From the NCBI RefSeq assembly GCF_026967475.1, contig NZ_CP114058.1, positions 124,001-188,000 on the forward strand: a stretch of DNA of 64,000 nt. Direction: 5' to 3'. The notes under the pieces are model-generated. The model was not told the DNA's origin. It saw only the letters and a list, made by a program, of their open reading frames with translations, and made no database searches. Shown here one piece after another: positions 17,401 to 27,205 of the stretch. Made by a program: the position numbers and the translations under genes. The DNA is from Rouxiella chamberiensis. GTDB lineage: Bacteria; Pseudomonadota; Gammaproteobacteria; Enterobacterales; Enterobacteriaceae. Positions within the stretch are counted from its first letter, which is position 1, and each line of letters starts with the position of its first letter.

Positions 17401-19481
17401 TCACCGACGTCACCATTGTTGCCCGGCAAGCCAAACGCGTTGTGCTCAATGACAACGGCGAAGGGGAAGTTCAAATCCCCATTCCTGATTTCAACGGTGA
17501 ACTGCGTGTTATGGCGCAGGCCTGGAGTGACGAAGATTTTGGCCGGGCTGAAACCAACGTCGTGGTGGCTGCGCCTGTCATCGCCGATCTTGCCGTTCCG
17601 CGTTTTATGGCAAACGGTGACCGTGCATCGCTCGCTCTTGATGTGACCAACCTCTCCGGTGCAGCGCAAACGCTGAATATTGGGCTGGCGGCAGCGGATA
17701 AAATTCAGCTTGACGGCGGCGCTGCCGAGCAACGCGTCGAGCTGGCGCAGGGCGAGCGCAAGACCTTGTCGATTCCTATCAAGGCCATGCAGGGATTCGG
17801 TACGGGTCAGGTGAAGTTAACGGTCAGCGGCCTTCACTTGCCAAATGAAACACTGCCCGATTATCAACGCAGTTGGACTATTGGTGTCAGGCCTGCGTTT
17901 CCGGCATTGACCAGAAACTTTGAGACGGTACTGCACCCTGAACAACAGTGGCAGCTTCCGGCTGATGCCAATGCACATCTGATAGGCGAAACTTTGCAGG
18001 GTCGTCTGCAAATCAGCAGTAAACCGCCACTGGATTTAGCACGCTATATCAGTGAACTGATGGCCTATCCGTATGGTTGTCTTGAACAAACTATCAGCGG
18101 ACTTTATCCGTCGCTGTACACCAGTCGCGCACAGCTGTTGGCGATGGGCATCAAATCCTCTTCGGATGAGGTGCGTCGCCACAGCATCGATATCGGCATC
18201 GAGCGCGTCTTTGCCATGCAGAAAGAAAGCGGTGGTTTTGGTTTGTGGAATAAAGACAGCCCCGAGGAGTATTGGCTGACGGCCTACGCCACCGATTTCC
18301 TGGTTCGCGCCGCGCAGCAAGGCTACAGTGTTTCCGAAGAAGGGTTGGATAAAGCCAATAAACGATTGCAACGTTACCTGCAGGATCCTAACCAGATTGA
18401 CGTGCGTTACAGCACCCAGCCAGACAGTACGCGCTTTGCCGTTCAGGCCTATGCGGGGCTGGTACTTGCCGTGCAACAACAGGCGCCTTTGGGGGCGTTG
18501 CGTCAGCTGTATGAAAAACGCCAGAATGCAGTGTCCGGGTTGCCGCTGGTTCAACTTGGCCTTGCCCTGAAAACCATGGGTGACATGCCGCGAGCGGAAA
18601 CGGCGCTATCGGAGGGCTTGAGCAAAACACGTCCCGAGAAAGACTACTGGCTGGAAGACTATGGCAGCACGGTGCGTGACAACGCCTTGATGTTGTCATT
18701 GCTGACTGAAAATAACCTGCAACCTGAAGCACGCGACCGCTTGTTAATGTCGCTTTCCGAAAATCTGAACGGCCAGCGGTGGCTGTCGACACAGGAGAGC
18801 AATGCGCTGTTTATGGCCGGGCGTGGGTTAATCGGCAGTGCTGAAAAACCGTGGCAGGTGAGTTTTAATCAGCAACAACAGCCACTCAATGGCACCTCGG
18901 CGGTGACTCGGAATATCGAGGCCGCAGAGTTGCAGCAGCCGATAACCTTGAAAAATACCGGTGATGCCCCCGTGTATACCCGTTTCGACGTGACCGGTTA
19001 TCCACAGCAAGCTCCCGCCGAAAGCGGCAATGTGCTGCATATTGCCCGTCAATTTATGGGTATGGATGGCAAGACGCTGTCGCTGGCCTCTCTGAAAAGT
19101 GGGGACTTGGTCGTCGTTCATCTTGATGTCTGGAGTGACCAGCATGTTCCCGATGCGCTGGTGGTTGATTTGCTGCCTGCGGGACTTGAGCTTGAAAACC
19201 AGAATCTGGCCGACAGCAGCGCGAGTCTGGGCGAAGCCGCGACCCGCCTGACCGAGTTGATGGGCGATATGCAGCAGGCCGACATAAAACACCAGGAGTA
19301 CCGTGACGACCGTTATGTTGCGGCGGTGGATGTCGACGGTTATCGACACGTTTCATTACTTTATCTGGCACGCGCTGTCACACCGGGCACCTTTGCGGTA
19401 CCGGCTCCACAGGTAGAATCGATGTATGTCCCGGCCTGGCGCGCAACGGGGGCAACACCCGAGCAGATGAATGTGCGTTAA
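14439..19481 (+). CDS. yfhM: Alpha-2-macroglobulin lipoprotein YfhM
   Basis: This very large periplasmic lipoprotein resembles animal alpha-2-macroglobulin and is thought to trap invading proteases and protect the cell envelope. From the ATG at 14439 (preceded by GGGAGAAAGGCG) it has 1680 residues, against 1653 in E. coli. It starts with a lipoprotein signal peptide ending in the lipobox LNGC near residue 31. Macroglobulin domains follow, then the intact thioester motif YGCLEQ near residue 1214, so the covalent trap should work. It lies 18 bases upstream of pbpC, the conserved partner that repairs peptidoglycan. The frame is intact over more than 5 kb, notable given the frameshift in pbpC. 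Confidence 0.95.
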   Translation: MREDLRSKGSRWLKGWRGIALLLALLSLNGCDDPQPKELQSRAAAQTSAVTESSSLDTSASAAAQHTQSSQNLDSQRRAELIHKSEGQPLTLLDASELQLDGASALVLTFSVPLDPDQNFGALLHLVDSKTGTPDGAWELSGNLTELRFRHLLPERKLMLTVEAGIKGLNGAQLGSEQQKTIITRNIEPSVGFASKGSLLPTRFAEGLPVIALNINNVDVNFFRIKSESLPEFLANWQSRSALSSWESDTLLKQAELVYTGRFALNPQINTREHLLLPLGGIEKLKQPGVYLAVMQQAGRYSYTNPATLFTLSDIGVSLHSFNQQIDVYTQGLEAGTPLADINLQLLDEKGRLLAEGKSDAQGHARFNKDPKAVLLLAQHGGETSLINLREPALDLAEFDIGGPQGYSKTLFAFGPRDLYRPGETLLLNALLRDADGKPVAPQPVKTQLIKPDGQIARTFMWQPENGLYQYQYAIPEGGPTGEWKVSFNLGDNQLRYYPFHVEDFLPERMALDLVNNKKPLPIDSAVTFAVNGRYLYGAPAAGNRLQGQVYLRPLREAVPAMPGYQFGAINEENLSRTLSDVDQTLDAQGKGEVSIENSWRDIRSPLQVILQASLLESGGRPVTRRIDQAVWPAEVLPGIRPLFSTQQIYDYRTDKTISQAVVNENSQAEFDIVNVNASGQKLAAKGLEVRLVRERRDYYWQWSENEGWQSLYDKKDLILLRQQIDIAAEGSTKVSFPVEWGAYRLEVEDPQTHQVSSVRFWAGYSWQDNTDGTDAVRPDQVKLKLDKPAYQPGEKANIHIQAPAAGKGYLLVESSEGPLWWQAIDVPEAGVDVEVPINKEWQRHDLYFSALVLRPGDKNQQSTPKRAVGLLHLPLVSEGRKLSLQLDAPQKIRPNQNLTIKIKAAVEGQATPHQINLLLSAVDAGVLSITGFKTPDPYEAFLGRKRYGVDQYDVYGHLIEGKGRLASLSFGGDGDEDPLSRGGQKPVTDVTIVARQAKRVVLNDNGEGEVQIPIPDFNGELRVMAQAWSDEDFGRAETNVVVAAPVIADLAVPRFMANGDRASLALDVTNLSGAAQTLNIGLAAADKIQLDGGAAEQRVELAQGERKTLSIPIKAMQGFGTGQVKLTVSGLHLPNETLPDYQRSWTIGVRPAFPALTRNFETVLHPEQQWQLPADANAHLIGETLQGRLQISSKPPLDLARYISELMAYPYGCLEQTISGLYPSLYTSRAQLLAMGIKSSSDEVRRHSIDIGIERVFAMQKESGGFGLWNKDSPEEYWLTAYATDFLVRAAQQGYSVSEEGLDKANKRLQRYLQDPNQIDVRYSTQPDSTRFAVQAYAGLVLAVQQQAPLGALRQLYEKRQNAVSGLPLVQLGLALKTMGDMPRAETALSEGLSKTRPEKDYWLEDYGSTVRDNALMLSLLTENNLQPEARDRLLMSLSENLNGQRWLSTQESNALFMAGRGLIGSAEKPWQVSFNQQQQPLNGTSAVTRNIEAAELQQPITLKNTGDAPVYTRFDVTGYPQQAPAESGNVLHIARQFMGMDGKTLSLASLKSGDLVVVHLDVWSDQHVPDALVVDLLPAGLELENQNLADSSASLGEAATRLTELMGDMQQADIKHQEYRDDRYVAAVDVDGYRHVSLLYLARAVTPGTFAVPAPQVESMYVPAWRATGATPEQMNVR

Positions 19482-19499
19482 CAGGCTGGCAAAAGGAAA

Positions 19500-21844
19500 A
19501 TGAAAGCGGCAAAGCATCCACGTGGAAATCGCTGGAAACGAGGCGGGCAATGGCTGCTCAGCCTGATTCTGGTCTGTTGCGCGCTTCTTTGGGTAGCGAA
19601 CCGTCTCTGGCCGCTGCCCATCACGGATTTGCCGGTTGCGCGCGTGGTCACAGCGGAAGATGGCACCCCCTTGTGGCGCTATGCCGATGCCGAGGGAGTA
19701 TGGCGATATCCTGTTACGCTGGATCAGGTTTCCCCTTATTACCTGCAGGCATTGCTGACCTATGAGGACCGCTGGTTCTGGGATCATCCGGGTGTCAACC
19801 CGATATCGCTGCTGCGTGCCGCGTGGCAGGACGCACGCGAGGGCGGCATCGTTTCGGGCGGCAGTACCCTGTCGATGCAGGTGGCACGACTGATTGACCC
19901 ACATCCGCGCAATTTTGCCGGTAAATTGCGGCAGATTGCCCGTACTTTCCAGCTTGAATGGACACTGTCGAAAACGCAGATCCTCGAGATTTACCTAAAT
20001 CGCGCGCCTTATGGCGGAACCTTGCAGGGTATCGCCGCGGCGAGCTGGACTTACCTGGGTAAACCTCCGTCGGAACTCACGCCTGGTGAAGCTGCGCTGT
20101 TGGCCGTGCTCCCGCAGGCACCAAGTCGTTTGCGTCCTGACCGCTTTCCGGCAAGGGCAAAAGCGGCCAGAGACAAGGTGCTGGATCGCCTCGCCGAGTA
20201 TCAGGTTTGGCCACAGGCACGGGTAAATGAGATCCGTCAGGAAGAGATTTGGCTGGCACCACGTCAAGTGCCGCAACTCGCGCCGCTGCTTGCCAGAAGA
20301 TTAACGGCCAACAATGCAAAAACGCGGGTGACAACCACGCTGGACGCCACTTTGCAGCGTCAACTGGAAGAGCTGGCTGCAGGCTGGAAAAACCAGCTTC
20401 CGGCAAAAACTTCCGTAGGCGTGCTGGTGGTAGAAAGCGCAACCATGAAAGTAAAAGGCTATCTAGGTTCTGTAGATTTCAACGACGACAGCCGTTTTGG
20501 TCAGGTCGACACGGTGAGTGCCTGGCGCTCGCCCGGCTCGACACTCAAACCACTGCTTTACGGGTTGGCACTGGACGATGGCCTGATCGCGGCCGAATCC
20601 TTGTTGCAAGACGTGCCAAGACGCTTTGGTGACTATCGCCCCGGAAATTTCGATACCGGTTTTCATGGGCCGGTCAGCGCCAGCGAAGCACTGGTCAGGT
20701 CGCTGAACTTACCGGCGGTACAGTTGCTGGATGCCTATGGTCCCAAGCGCTTTACCGCCAACTTGCGCAATGCCGGTATCGCGCTGCGCTTTCCAGCCAA
20801 TAGCGACCCGAGCCTGGCGGTAATTCTTGGGGAACCGGCTCTCGCCTCGACCAGCTCACCGAGGCATACAGTGCCTTTGCGCGCGGTGGCAATGTGGCAA
20901 AACTGCGTTTCGAGCCGCAGCAGCGGCTGGAGCAGAGAAGATTGATGTCGCCGGGCGCGGCCTGGATAATCCGCCGCATTCTCGGCGGACAGGCACTGCC
21001 GCAGCCTGATGATTCACGTCCTGCCACTGTGCCACTGGCATGGAAAACGGGGACCAGCTACGGCTATCGCGACGCGTGGGCGATGGGAGTGAACCCCGGC
21101 TACATCATCGGGGTCTGGGTCGGCAGACCCGATGCCACGCCGGTCGCCGGACAATTTGGTTATGCGACCGCCGTGCCTATTTTAAATCAGGTAAACAACC
21201 TGCTCGCCACCTCGGCGCGTTTTAATGGTGTGATGGCAACGCGCGACCCTCGTCCTGCTTCTGTAGGCATGGCGGCGTTATGCTGGCCAGGCGGACAACC
21301 GCTTTCGGCAGGCGATGCCAACTGTCGACAGCAGCGGCAAAGCTGGACCCTCGAAGGCACGTTGCCGCCAACGCTTGTGGCGCAGGGGCAGGAATCACAG
21401 GCAGGCAGTCAGCTGACATTATGGGTCAATTCGGCAGGTAAGCAGGTTGCGGCGACCTGTCCCGATGCACATACCAGAAAGCTTGCCCTGTGGCCAACGC
21501 CGCTCGAACCCTGGCTGCCGCCGAGTGAGCGGAGAAACGGGCGATTACCCGAACGGGATACCGCCTGTCCTCCGTTGAACAAACCTGCTGTGCAACCTTT
21601 ACTGCTACTGGGTATTCGCCAAAACGCCATCCTCAAGCCGCTGCCCGGCCAGCGCAGCCTCGATTTGCAGGTGGAGTCGCAGGGCGGTGCAGGGCAGCGA
21701 TGGTGGTTTCTAAATGGTGAGCAAATTGAAAGTCAGGGTTCGAATAAAAACTTTAAAACGACGCTCAGGGAGCGGGGGCGATACCAGCTCATCGTGCTGG
21801 ATGAAAGCGCGCAGGTCAGCACACTGGATTTCAGCCTTGATTAA
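19500..21844 (+). pseudogene. pbpC: Penicillin-binding protein 1C, frameshifted
   Basis: PbpC is a bifunctional inner-membrane peptidoglycan synthase that pairs with YfhM. The first frame holds the membrane anchor, the glycosyltransferase motifs (EDRWFWDHPGVNP and GGSTLSMQVARL near residues 85-125), and the transpeptidase SxxK (SPGSTLKPL) and SLN motifs. The KTG motif (WKTGTSYGYRDAW) and the C-terminal domain are in another frame after 20830. The break is at GGGG 20829-20832: a fifth G would restore 781 residues and the ILGGTGSRLDQL sequence. As read, the protein would stop at residue 481 without KTG, so the transpeptidase would be dead while the glycosyltransferase could remain. Confidence 0.9.
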
Positions 21845-21927
21845 GCAAATTCTGTATTGAAAATGGGGCTTATGGCCTTCAAAGTGAATCAGTGACACAT
21901 TTTTTTAATCAAATGTTGTTATTCCTG

Positions 21928-21956
21928 TAGGCAAGCGTTACTTAGCCCCCTATAAT
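21928..21956 (+). promoter_or_regulatory. Candidate ndk promoter
   Basis: TATAAT at 21951-21956 is a perfect -10 element. TAGGCA at 21928-21933 is a four-of-six -35 with a 17-base spacer. It lies 71 bases before the ndk start, in the intergenic region after pbpC. Confidence 0.6.
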
Positions 21957-22027
21957 CGGCGCCATTTTCCGGCAGCGTTAACATTTGAAATTAACCGGCC
22001 CCACTTAAGTCAGACAGAGGTTTTTTT

Positions 22028-22453
22028 ATGACTATCGAACGTACTTTCTCTATCATCAAGCCAAACTCCGTAGCGAACAACGACATCGGTGCCATCACTG
22101 CGCGTTTCGAGCGTGCTGGTTTCCAGATCATCGCGTCTAAAATGATCCGTCTGAGCAAAGAGAAAGCTGAAGGCTTCTACGCCGAGCACAAAGGTCGTCC
22201 ATTCTTCGACGGTCTGGTAGAGTTCATGACTTCTGGTCCAGTTGTTGTTCAGGTTCTGGAAGGCGAAAACGCCGTTCAGCGTAACCGTGACATCATGGGC
22301 GCAACCAACCCGGACAACGCTCTGGCAGGTACTCTGCGTGCCGATTTCGCTGACAGCTTCACTGCCAACGCCGTTCACGGTTCTGACGCAGTAGAGTCTG
22401 CACAGCGCGAAATCGCTTACTTCTTCGACGAAAGCGAAATCTGCGCGCGTTAA
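22028..22453 (+). CDS. ndk: Nucleoside diphosphate kinase
   Basis: Ndk transfers the terminal phosphate between nucleoside triphosphates and diphosphates, balancing cytoplasmic NTP and dNTP pools through a phosphohistidine. The 141 residues begin with [15 protein letters not shown]. The catalytic histidine lies in [12 protein letters not shown] near residue 117. The gene is highly codon-optimised and intact, has its own promoter and ends before a strong terminator. The order pbpC-ndk-rlmN is standard in the Enterobacterales. Confidence 0.97.
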   Translation: MTIERTFSIIKPNSVANNDIGAITARFERAGFQIIASKMIRLSKEKAEGFYAEHKGRPFFDGLVEFMTSGPVVVQVLEGENAVQRNRDIMGATNPDNALAGTLRADFADSFTANAVHGSDAVESAQREIAYFFDESEICAR

Positions 22454-22557
22454 TAAGAAGTCAGGCGCACAGGCAGGATGGATTTCGCCGCAGTGACAAT
22501 CAATTTGTGCTAACGGTCTTTCATTCATAGCCACCTCGCCTTAAAATTTGTACAATG

Positions 22558-22595
22558 TTGCGCCCCAAAAGCTATGCTGATGGGGCGCAATTTTT
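22558..22595 (+). terminator. Terminator after ndk
   Basis: TTGCGCCCC and GGGGCGCAA form a perfect nine-base-pair stem with a loop of about 15 bases and a following TTTTT. It separates ndk from rlmN. Confidence 0.88.
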
Positions 22596-22769
22596 AATGT
22601 AGTGGTTTGAGCAACAAGCTTTCGTGGGTAGCTCCATCAGGCCCGCACTTCCTTCGAGCCATAACGTGTAACAACGAGGCCAATGTAAACATGTCCAATA
22701 CTATCGAATTAGATATCCCGGTCCTGAGTTCGACCGAGATTGACTCTCTGAACGTCATCCGCGCCGAAA

Positions 22770-23927
22770 ATGCCGCCAAAGCCGAACCAGGCTGAAAAGT
22801 CTGCTGCGCCGGTTAGCGCCAAAATCAACCTTCTGGATCTGAACCGTAAACAGATGCGCGAGTTTTTTGCCAAAATGGGCGAAAAACCCTTCCGTGCGGA
22901 TCAGGTTATGAAGTGGATGTACCATTACTGCAGCGATGATTTCGAGGAAATGACCGATATCAATAAAACGCTGCGTAACAAGCTGGCAAGCGTTGCCGAA
23001 ATTCGCGCGCCGGAAGTGGCCGTGGAACAACGCTCTGCCGATGGCACCATCAAATGGGCTATCCAGGTCGGCAACCAGCAGGTGGAAACCGTCTATATTC
23101 CCGATGGCGACCGCGCGACCCTGTGCGTGTCTTCGCAGGTAGGCTGTGCGCTGGAATGTACCTTCTGCTCCACGGCTCAGCAGGGCTTCAACCGCAATCT
23201 GCGCGTGTCCGAAATTATCGGTCAGGTGTGGCGTGCCGCGAAAATCATCGGTGCCGCCAAGGTGGCCGGGACCCGTCCTATCACCAACGTGGTGATGATG
23301 GGCATGGGTGAGCCGCTGCTCAACCTGAACAACGTTGTTCCTGCCATGGAAATCATGCTCGACGACTTCGGCTTTGGTTTGTCCAAGCGCCGCGTCACGC
23401 TGTCTACCTCGGGCGTTGTGCCTGCGCTGGACAAGCTCGGCGACATGATTGACGTTGCGCTGGCGATTTCCCTGCACGCGCCAAACGACGAAATTCGTGA
23501 CGAAATCGTGCCGATTAACCGCAAATACAACATCGATACCTTCCTGGCCTCGGTAAACCGCTATCTGGGTAAATCCAACGCCAATCAGGGCCGTGTTACC
23601 GTCGAGTACGTCATGCTGGATCACATTAATGACGGCACCGAACACGCGCATGAACTGGCCGAGAAACTGAAAGATACGCCGTGCAAGATTAACCTGATTC
23701 CCTGGAACCCCTTCCCGGGCGCACCTTACGGACGTAGCTCGAACAGCCGTATCGATCGCTTCTCCAAGGTATTGATGGAGTACGGTTTTACCGTCATCGT
23801 GCGTAAGACGCGTGGAGACGATATCGATGCCGCCTGCGGTCAGCTGGCCGGTGAAGTTATCGACCGTACCAAGCGTACGCTGAAGAAAAAGATGGCGGGC
23901 GAGTCCATCATGGTTAAACCTGTTTAA
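22770..23927 (+). CDS. rlmN: 23S rRNA/tRNA adenine-C2 methyltransferase RlmN
   Basis: RlmN is a radical-SAM enzyme with a [4Fe-4S] cluster that methylates A2503 of 23S rRNA and A37 of some tRNAs. The cluster motif [14 protein letters not shown] lies near residue 132. The second catalytic cysteine is in the C-terminal part ([12 protein letters not shown]). From the ATG at 22770 it has 385 residues, the E. coli length, and [16 protein letters not shown] is in place at residue 19. An ATG at 22691 in a different frame encodes a plausible longer N-terminus (MSNTIELDIPVLSSTEIDS) that would fuse in frame if one G of 22790-22791 were removed. The true start is therefore uncertain. The core enzyme is intact. 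It needs iron-sulfur supply despite the missing isc genes. Confidence 0.92.
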   Translation: MPPKPNQAEKSAAPVSAKINLLDLNRKQMREFFAKMGEKPFRADQVMKWMYHYCSDDFEEMTDINKTLRNKLASVAEIRAPEVAVEQRSADGTIKWAIQVGNQQVETVYIPDGDRATLCVSSQVGCALECTFCSTAQQGFNRNLRVSEIIGQVWRAAKIIGAAKVAGTRPITNVVMMGMGEPLLNLNNVVPAMEIMLDDFGFGLSKRRVTLSTSGVVPALDKLGDMIDVALAISLHAPNDEIRDEIVPINRKYNIDTFLASVNRYLGKSNANQGRVTVEYVMLDHINDGTEHAHELAEKLKDTPCKINLIPWNPFPGAPYGRSSNSRIDRFSKVLMEYGFTVIVRKTRGDDIDAACGQLAGEVIDRTKRTLKKKMAGESIMVKPV

Positions 23928-24074
23928 ACACGTCCTGCGATTTTGGCGGTCCCGATAACCTGTGATTCCGATTATCGGCCGCCAACTGTCGGCCTGTTGC
24001 AGCGGGTGTGACTCGTGTATTGTTTTGAGCTGGCGTTGGTCTTCTTATCGGTCGAAAGGTAAAAGGATTTAAGT

Positions 24075-24836
24075 ATGGCGATAATGCAGTGGAAAGGGTT
24101 TTTCGCAGCAAGTATGGCAATCTGCTTTCTGGCAGGATGTTCCAGCTCAAAACAGCAGGCGGTCGAGGCTTCTTCCGGCGCGCCGCAAACACAACTTCAG
24201 CTTGGCATGAACTATCTGTCGCAGGGAAATATGTCTGCGGCGAAAGCCAATCTCGAACAGGCGGTCGATTCGTCGCCGCTGGATTATCGCAACCAGCTTG
24301 GCATGGCATTGTTCGAGCAGAAAACCGGCAATAATGCCGCCGCCCAAAGCCGCTATCAGCAAGCGTTGAAACTTGCCCCTCAAAATGGAACTGTCCTGAA
24401 TAATTACGGTGCGTTTTTGTGTAGTTTAGGGCAGTATGTACCGTCACAACAGCAGTTTAGCCTCGCGGCCAGCCAGCCTGATTCCGGTCCGGTTGCTGAC
24501 AGTCTCGAAAACGGGGGCTACTGTTTTTTGAAGGCTAATCAGAATGATGAAGCGAAAGTGTTACTGAGCCGTGCTCTGAAACACGATCCCGACAAGGGCG
24601 CACCTCTGATAGATGAAGCCGACAAGGCGTTCAAGGCCGGTAACCGTGCCGAGGCGCAGCTTTTACTGGATGTTTACCAACATGTTCTGCCGGCCAGCGC
24701 CGACAGTCTTATGTTACAAATTCGTTTCGCGGCACTGGCAGGCAAACCGGACAACGTTCAACGTTACGGCAAGCAGCTTGCGCGGAATTTTCCACAATCC
24801 CAACAGTACCAGCAGTTCTTAGCTAATGAATACTGA
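24075..24836 (+). CDS. pilW: PilW/PilF-type TPR lipoprotein
   Basis: This outer-membrane lipoprotein of 253 residues has a signal peptide ending in the lipobox LAGC near residue 22, followed by tetratricopeptide repeats ([41 protein letters not shown]). The family assists type IV pilus biogenesis by stabilising the secretin in other bacteria. In Enterobacterales such as Yersinia and Serratia it sits between rlmN and rodZ without pilus genes nearby, and its role there is not established. The stop codon overlaps the rodZ start, so the two are translationally coupled. Confidence 0.85.
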   Translation: MAIMQWKGFFAASMAICFLAGCSSSKQQAVEASSGAPQTQLQLGMNYLSQGNMSAAKANLEQAVDSSPLDYRNQLGMALFEQKTGNNAAAQSRYQQALKLAPQNGTVLNNYGAFLCSLGQYVPSQQQFSLAASQPDSGPVADSLENGGYCFLKANQNDEAKVLLSRALKHDPDKGAPLIDEADKAFKAGNRAEAQLLLDVYQHVLPASADSLMLQIRFAALAGKPDNVQRYGKQLARNFPQSQQYQQFLANEY

Positions 24837-25815
24837 AGCCTCTCAAGATAAAAGCACTAAAGTGACCGCGGGCGAGCGCCTGCGTCAAGCTCGTGAACAG
24901 TTGGGACTTAGCCATCAGACCGTGGCGGAACGCCTGTGTCTTAAGCTTTCAACTATTCGTCAAATCGAAGAAGGAAGCACGCCCGCCGATCTGGCGCCGA
25001 CTTTCCTCCGGGGTTATATCCGTTCATACGCAAAACTGGTCCACGTTCCTGAAGAGGAACTGGCTACATTGATTGGCAAGCAGGCGCCAATCAACGTGCC
25101 GAAAGTGGCGTCAATGCAGGGTGTCTCCTTACGCAAGTCTCGCAAAAAACGCGACGGCTGGCTGATGGGCTTTACCTGGCTTATCGTTTTTGTGGTGCTC
25201 GGCCTGACCGGTGCATGGTGGTGGCAAAACCATCAGGCGCAGCAGGAAGAGATTGCCAATATGGCGGATCAATCCACCGCGCAGCTGAATCAGGACAATG
25301 CCGAAGGACAATCCATTCCTTTGAGCACCGGTGATGCTTCTTCACAAACCGCCGCGCAACCTGATGCACCAGCCGATGCCACCGGCAACGCTGCTGCACC
25401 TCAGGCACAAAACTCGGTACCGCTGAACACCGCGCCTGACACCGCATCCAATGCGGCTCCTGCGCAGAATCAGCCATCCGCTGCGGTTTCACCAAGCCAG
25501 CCGACTGCGGCTGAGACCCCTGCTTCAACCTTGCCGACCGGCGATGCACAGGCGAGCAACACCGCCGATGTCAACGCGGTCAGCATGACCTTTAAATCAG
25601 ACTGCTGGTTGCAGATTGATGATGCCACTGGAAAAACACTGTTCAGCGGCATGAAAAAGGGCGGAGAAACATTGAGTCTGAAAGGTACGGCACCTTACAA
25701 ACTGAAAATCGGCGCACCTGGTGCGGTCGACATTCAGTATCAGGGTAAGCCTGTCGATCTAAGTCGTTTTGTAAAATCAAGCCGTGTTGCTCGTCTGACT
25801 CTGGCTGCCCAGTAA
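24826..25815 (+). CDS. rodZ: Cytoskeletal shape protein RodZ
   Basis: RodZ links the MreB actin-like cytoskeleton to the cell-wall elongation machinery across the inner membrane. Domains are in the usual order: an N-terminal Cro/C1-type helix-turn-helix ([22 protein letters not shown], which binds MreB), a basic stretch (RKSRKKRDG), one membrane helix at about residues 112-132, a long alanine/proline/glutamine-rich periplasmic linker, and a C-terminal DUF4115 domain from about residue 245. The length of 329 residues compares with 337 in E. coli. It overlaps the pilW stop and lies upstream of ispG. Confidence 0.94.
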   Translation: MNTEASQDKSTKVTAGERLRQAREQLGLSHQTVAERLCLKLSTIRQIEEGSTPADLAPTFLRGYIRSYAKLVHVPEEELATLIGKQAPINVPKVASMQGVSLRKSRKKRDGWLMGFTWLIVFVVLGLTGAWWWQNHQAQQEEIANMADQSTAQLNQDNAEGQSIPLSTGDASSQTAAQPDAPADATGNAAAPQAQNSVPLNTAPDTASNAAPAQNQPSAAVSPSQPTAAETPASTLPTGDAQASNTADVNAVSMTFKSDCWLQIDDATGKTLFSGMKKGGETLSLKGTAPYKLKIGAPGAVDIQYQGKPVDLSRFVKSSRVARLTLAAQ

Positions 25816-25860
25816 GTTGGCAGCTTTAAGCTAAGCCCTGAAAGATATGCCACACTCGTA

Positions 25861-25889
25861 GAGGTTGCAGCGTACTCCGCTGCGGCCTC
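25861..25889 (+). other. Hairpin in the rodZ-ispG spacer
   Basis: GAGG and CCTC enclose an inner stem GCAGCG/CGCTGC with a short loop. ACTTTTGG follows without a proper U-tract. It may be a weak attenuator or a processing signal in front of ispG; no function can be read from the sequence alone. Confidence 0.45.
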
Positions 25890-25935
25890 CACTTTTGGTA
25901 GGGTAAGACACTGGTAACAATGGAGAAGAGCCTAC

Positions 25936-27057
25936 ATGCATAACCAAGCACCCATTACCCGTCGCAAATCAACAAGGATTTACGTCGGCAAGGTGCCTGT
26001 CGGTGATGGTGCACCAATCGCGGTGCAATCAATGACCAACACCCGCACCACCGATGTCGCCGCAACCGTTGCCCAGATCAAAGCTCTGGAGCGCGTTGGG
26101 GTCGACATTGTTCGTGTTTCTGTTCCCACCATGGACGCCGCTGAAGCCTTCAAGCTTATCAAGCAGCAGGTCAACGTTCCGCTGGTTGCAGATATTCACT
26201 TCGACTACCGTATCGCGCTGCAGGTTGCCGAGTACGGCGTTGACTGCCTGCGTATCAATCCGGGCAATATCGGCAATGAATCGCGTATTCGTTCAGTCGT
26301 TGACTGCGCGCGCGACAAAAATATTCCTATTCGTATCGGCGTCAACGGCGGCTCGCTGGAAAAAGACCTGCAGGAAAAGTATGGCGAACCAACGCCTGCG
26401 GCCCTGTTTGAATCCGCGATGCGCCACGTCGATATTCTCGACAGACTCAATTTCGATCAGTTCAAGGTAAGTGTGAAGGCGTCCGACGTCTTCCTGGCCG
26501 TTGAATCCTATCGACTGCTGGCCAAGCAGATTGTTCAGCCGCTGCACCTTGGCATTACCGAAGCCGGTGGCCTGCGCGCAGGGTCGGTGAAATCGGCAAT
26601 CGGTCTGGGTCTGCTGCTGTCCGAAGGCATCGGCGATACGCTGCGTATTTCACTGGCGGCGGATCCTGTCGAAGAAGTCAAAGTCGGCTTCGATATCCTG
26701 AAATCGCTGCGCATTCGTTCGCGCGGAATTAACTTTATCGCCTGCCCAACCTGTTCCCGTCAGGAATTCGACGTCATCGGCACCGTCAATGCGCTGGAAC
26801 AGCGTCTTGAAGACATTATTACCCCGATGGATATCTCGATAATCGGCTGTGTCGTCAACGGTCCGGGCGAAGCGCTGGTATCGACGATGGGCGTGACCGG
26901 CGGCCATAACAAGAGCGGTTTCTACGAAGACGGCGTGCGCCAGAGAGAAAGATTCGATAACGAGTTGATGATCGATCAGCTTGAAGCCAAGATCCGCGCC
27001 AAAGCGGCCGTTATGGATCAAAGTAATCGTATCGTTATCAATCATCTCGAAAAGTAA
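25936..27057 (+). CDS. ispG: 4-hydroxy-3-methylbut-2-enyl diphosphate synthase (flavodoxin)
   Basis: IspG is the sixth enzyme of the essential MEP isoprenoid pathway. It reduces methylerythritol cyclodiphosphate using a [4Fe-4S] cluster. The 373 residues match E. coli. The cluster cysteines are in [11 protein letters not shown] near residue 271 and [11 protein letters not shown] near residue 306. The TIM-barrel N-terminus is intact. This essential enzyme needs iron-sulfur cluster assembly, so its presence shows that the cell must have a working assembly route other than the missing local iscU genes. Confidence 0.97.
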   Translation: MHNQAPITRRKSTRIYVGKVPVGDGAPIAVQSMTNTRTTDVAATVAQIKALERVGVDIVRVSVPTMDAAEAFKLIKQQVNVPLVADIHFDYRIALQVAEYGVDCLRINPGNIGNESRIRSVVDCARDKNIPIRIGVNGGSLEKDLQEKYGEPTPAALFESAMRHVDILDRLNFDQFKVSVKASDVFLAVESYRLLAKQIVQPLHLGITEAGGLRAGSVKSAIGLGLLLSEGIGDTLRISLAADPVEEVKVGFDILKSLRIRSRGINFIACPTCSRQEFDVIGTVNALEQRLEDIITPMDISIIGCVVNGPGEALVSTMGVTGGHNKSGFYEDGVRQRERFDNELMIDQLEAKIRAKAAVMDQSNRIVINHLEK

Positions 27058-27141
27058 CTTGAGCTCGCGCCGAATTGGCGGCGCGCCTGCCCTCCGGGCC
27101 GAATTAAACTGAACCCGATAACATGTGTTGAAGTATCCGCA

Positions 27142-27171
27142 TTGAACCACAGGATGCAAAACACCTATAAT
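27142..27171 (+). promoter_or_regulatory. hisS promoter
   Basis: TTGAAC at 27142-27147 and TATAAT at 27166-27171 are separated by 18 bases. They lie 35 bases before the GTG start of hisS, in the position of the known E. coli hisS promoter. Confidence 0.75.
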
Positions 27172-27205
27172 CGGGTTCATTTTTATAAAAATATAGAGAA
27201 CTGAA

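Noticed and set aside
21736..21752. GGGTTCGAATAAA resembling a tRNA T-loop
   Set aside because: It lies inside the pbpC C-terminal coding frame and no acceptor, D or anticodon stems accompany it. No tRNA gene was found in the window.
22755..23651. A 298-codon minus-strand open frame opposite rlmN
   Set aside because: It is an antisense shadow rich in His, Arg and Val, as expected for the complement of a conserved gene. No domain or start signal was found.
27058..27141. GC-rich hairpins between ispG and hisS, where E. coli encodes the small RNA SroE
   Set aside because: GCGCCG/CGGCGC stems are visible, but I could not match the sequence to SroE or find a promoter and terminator pair on the minus strand.
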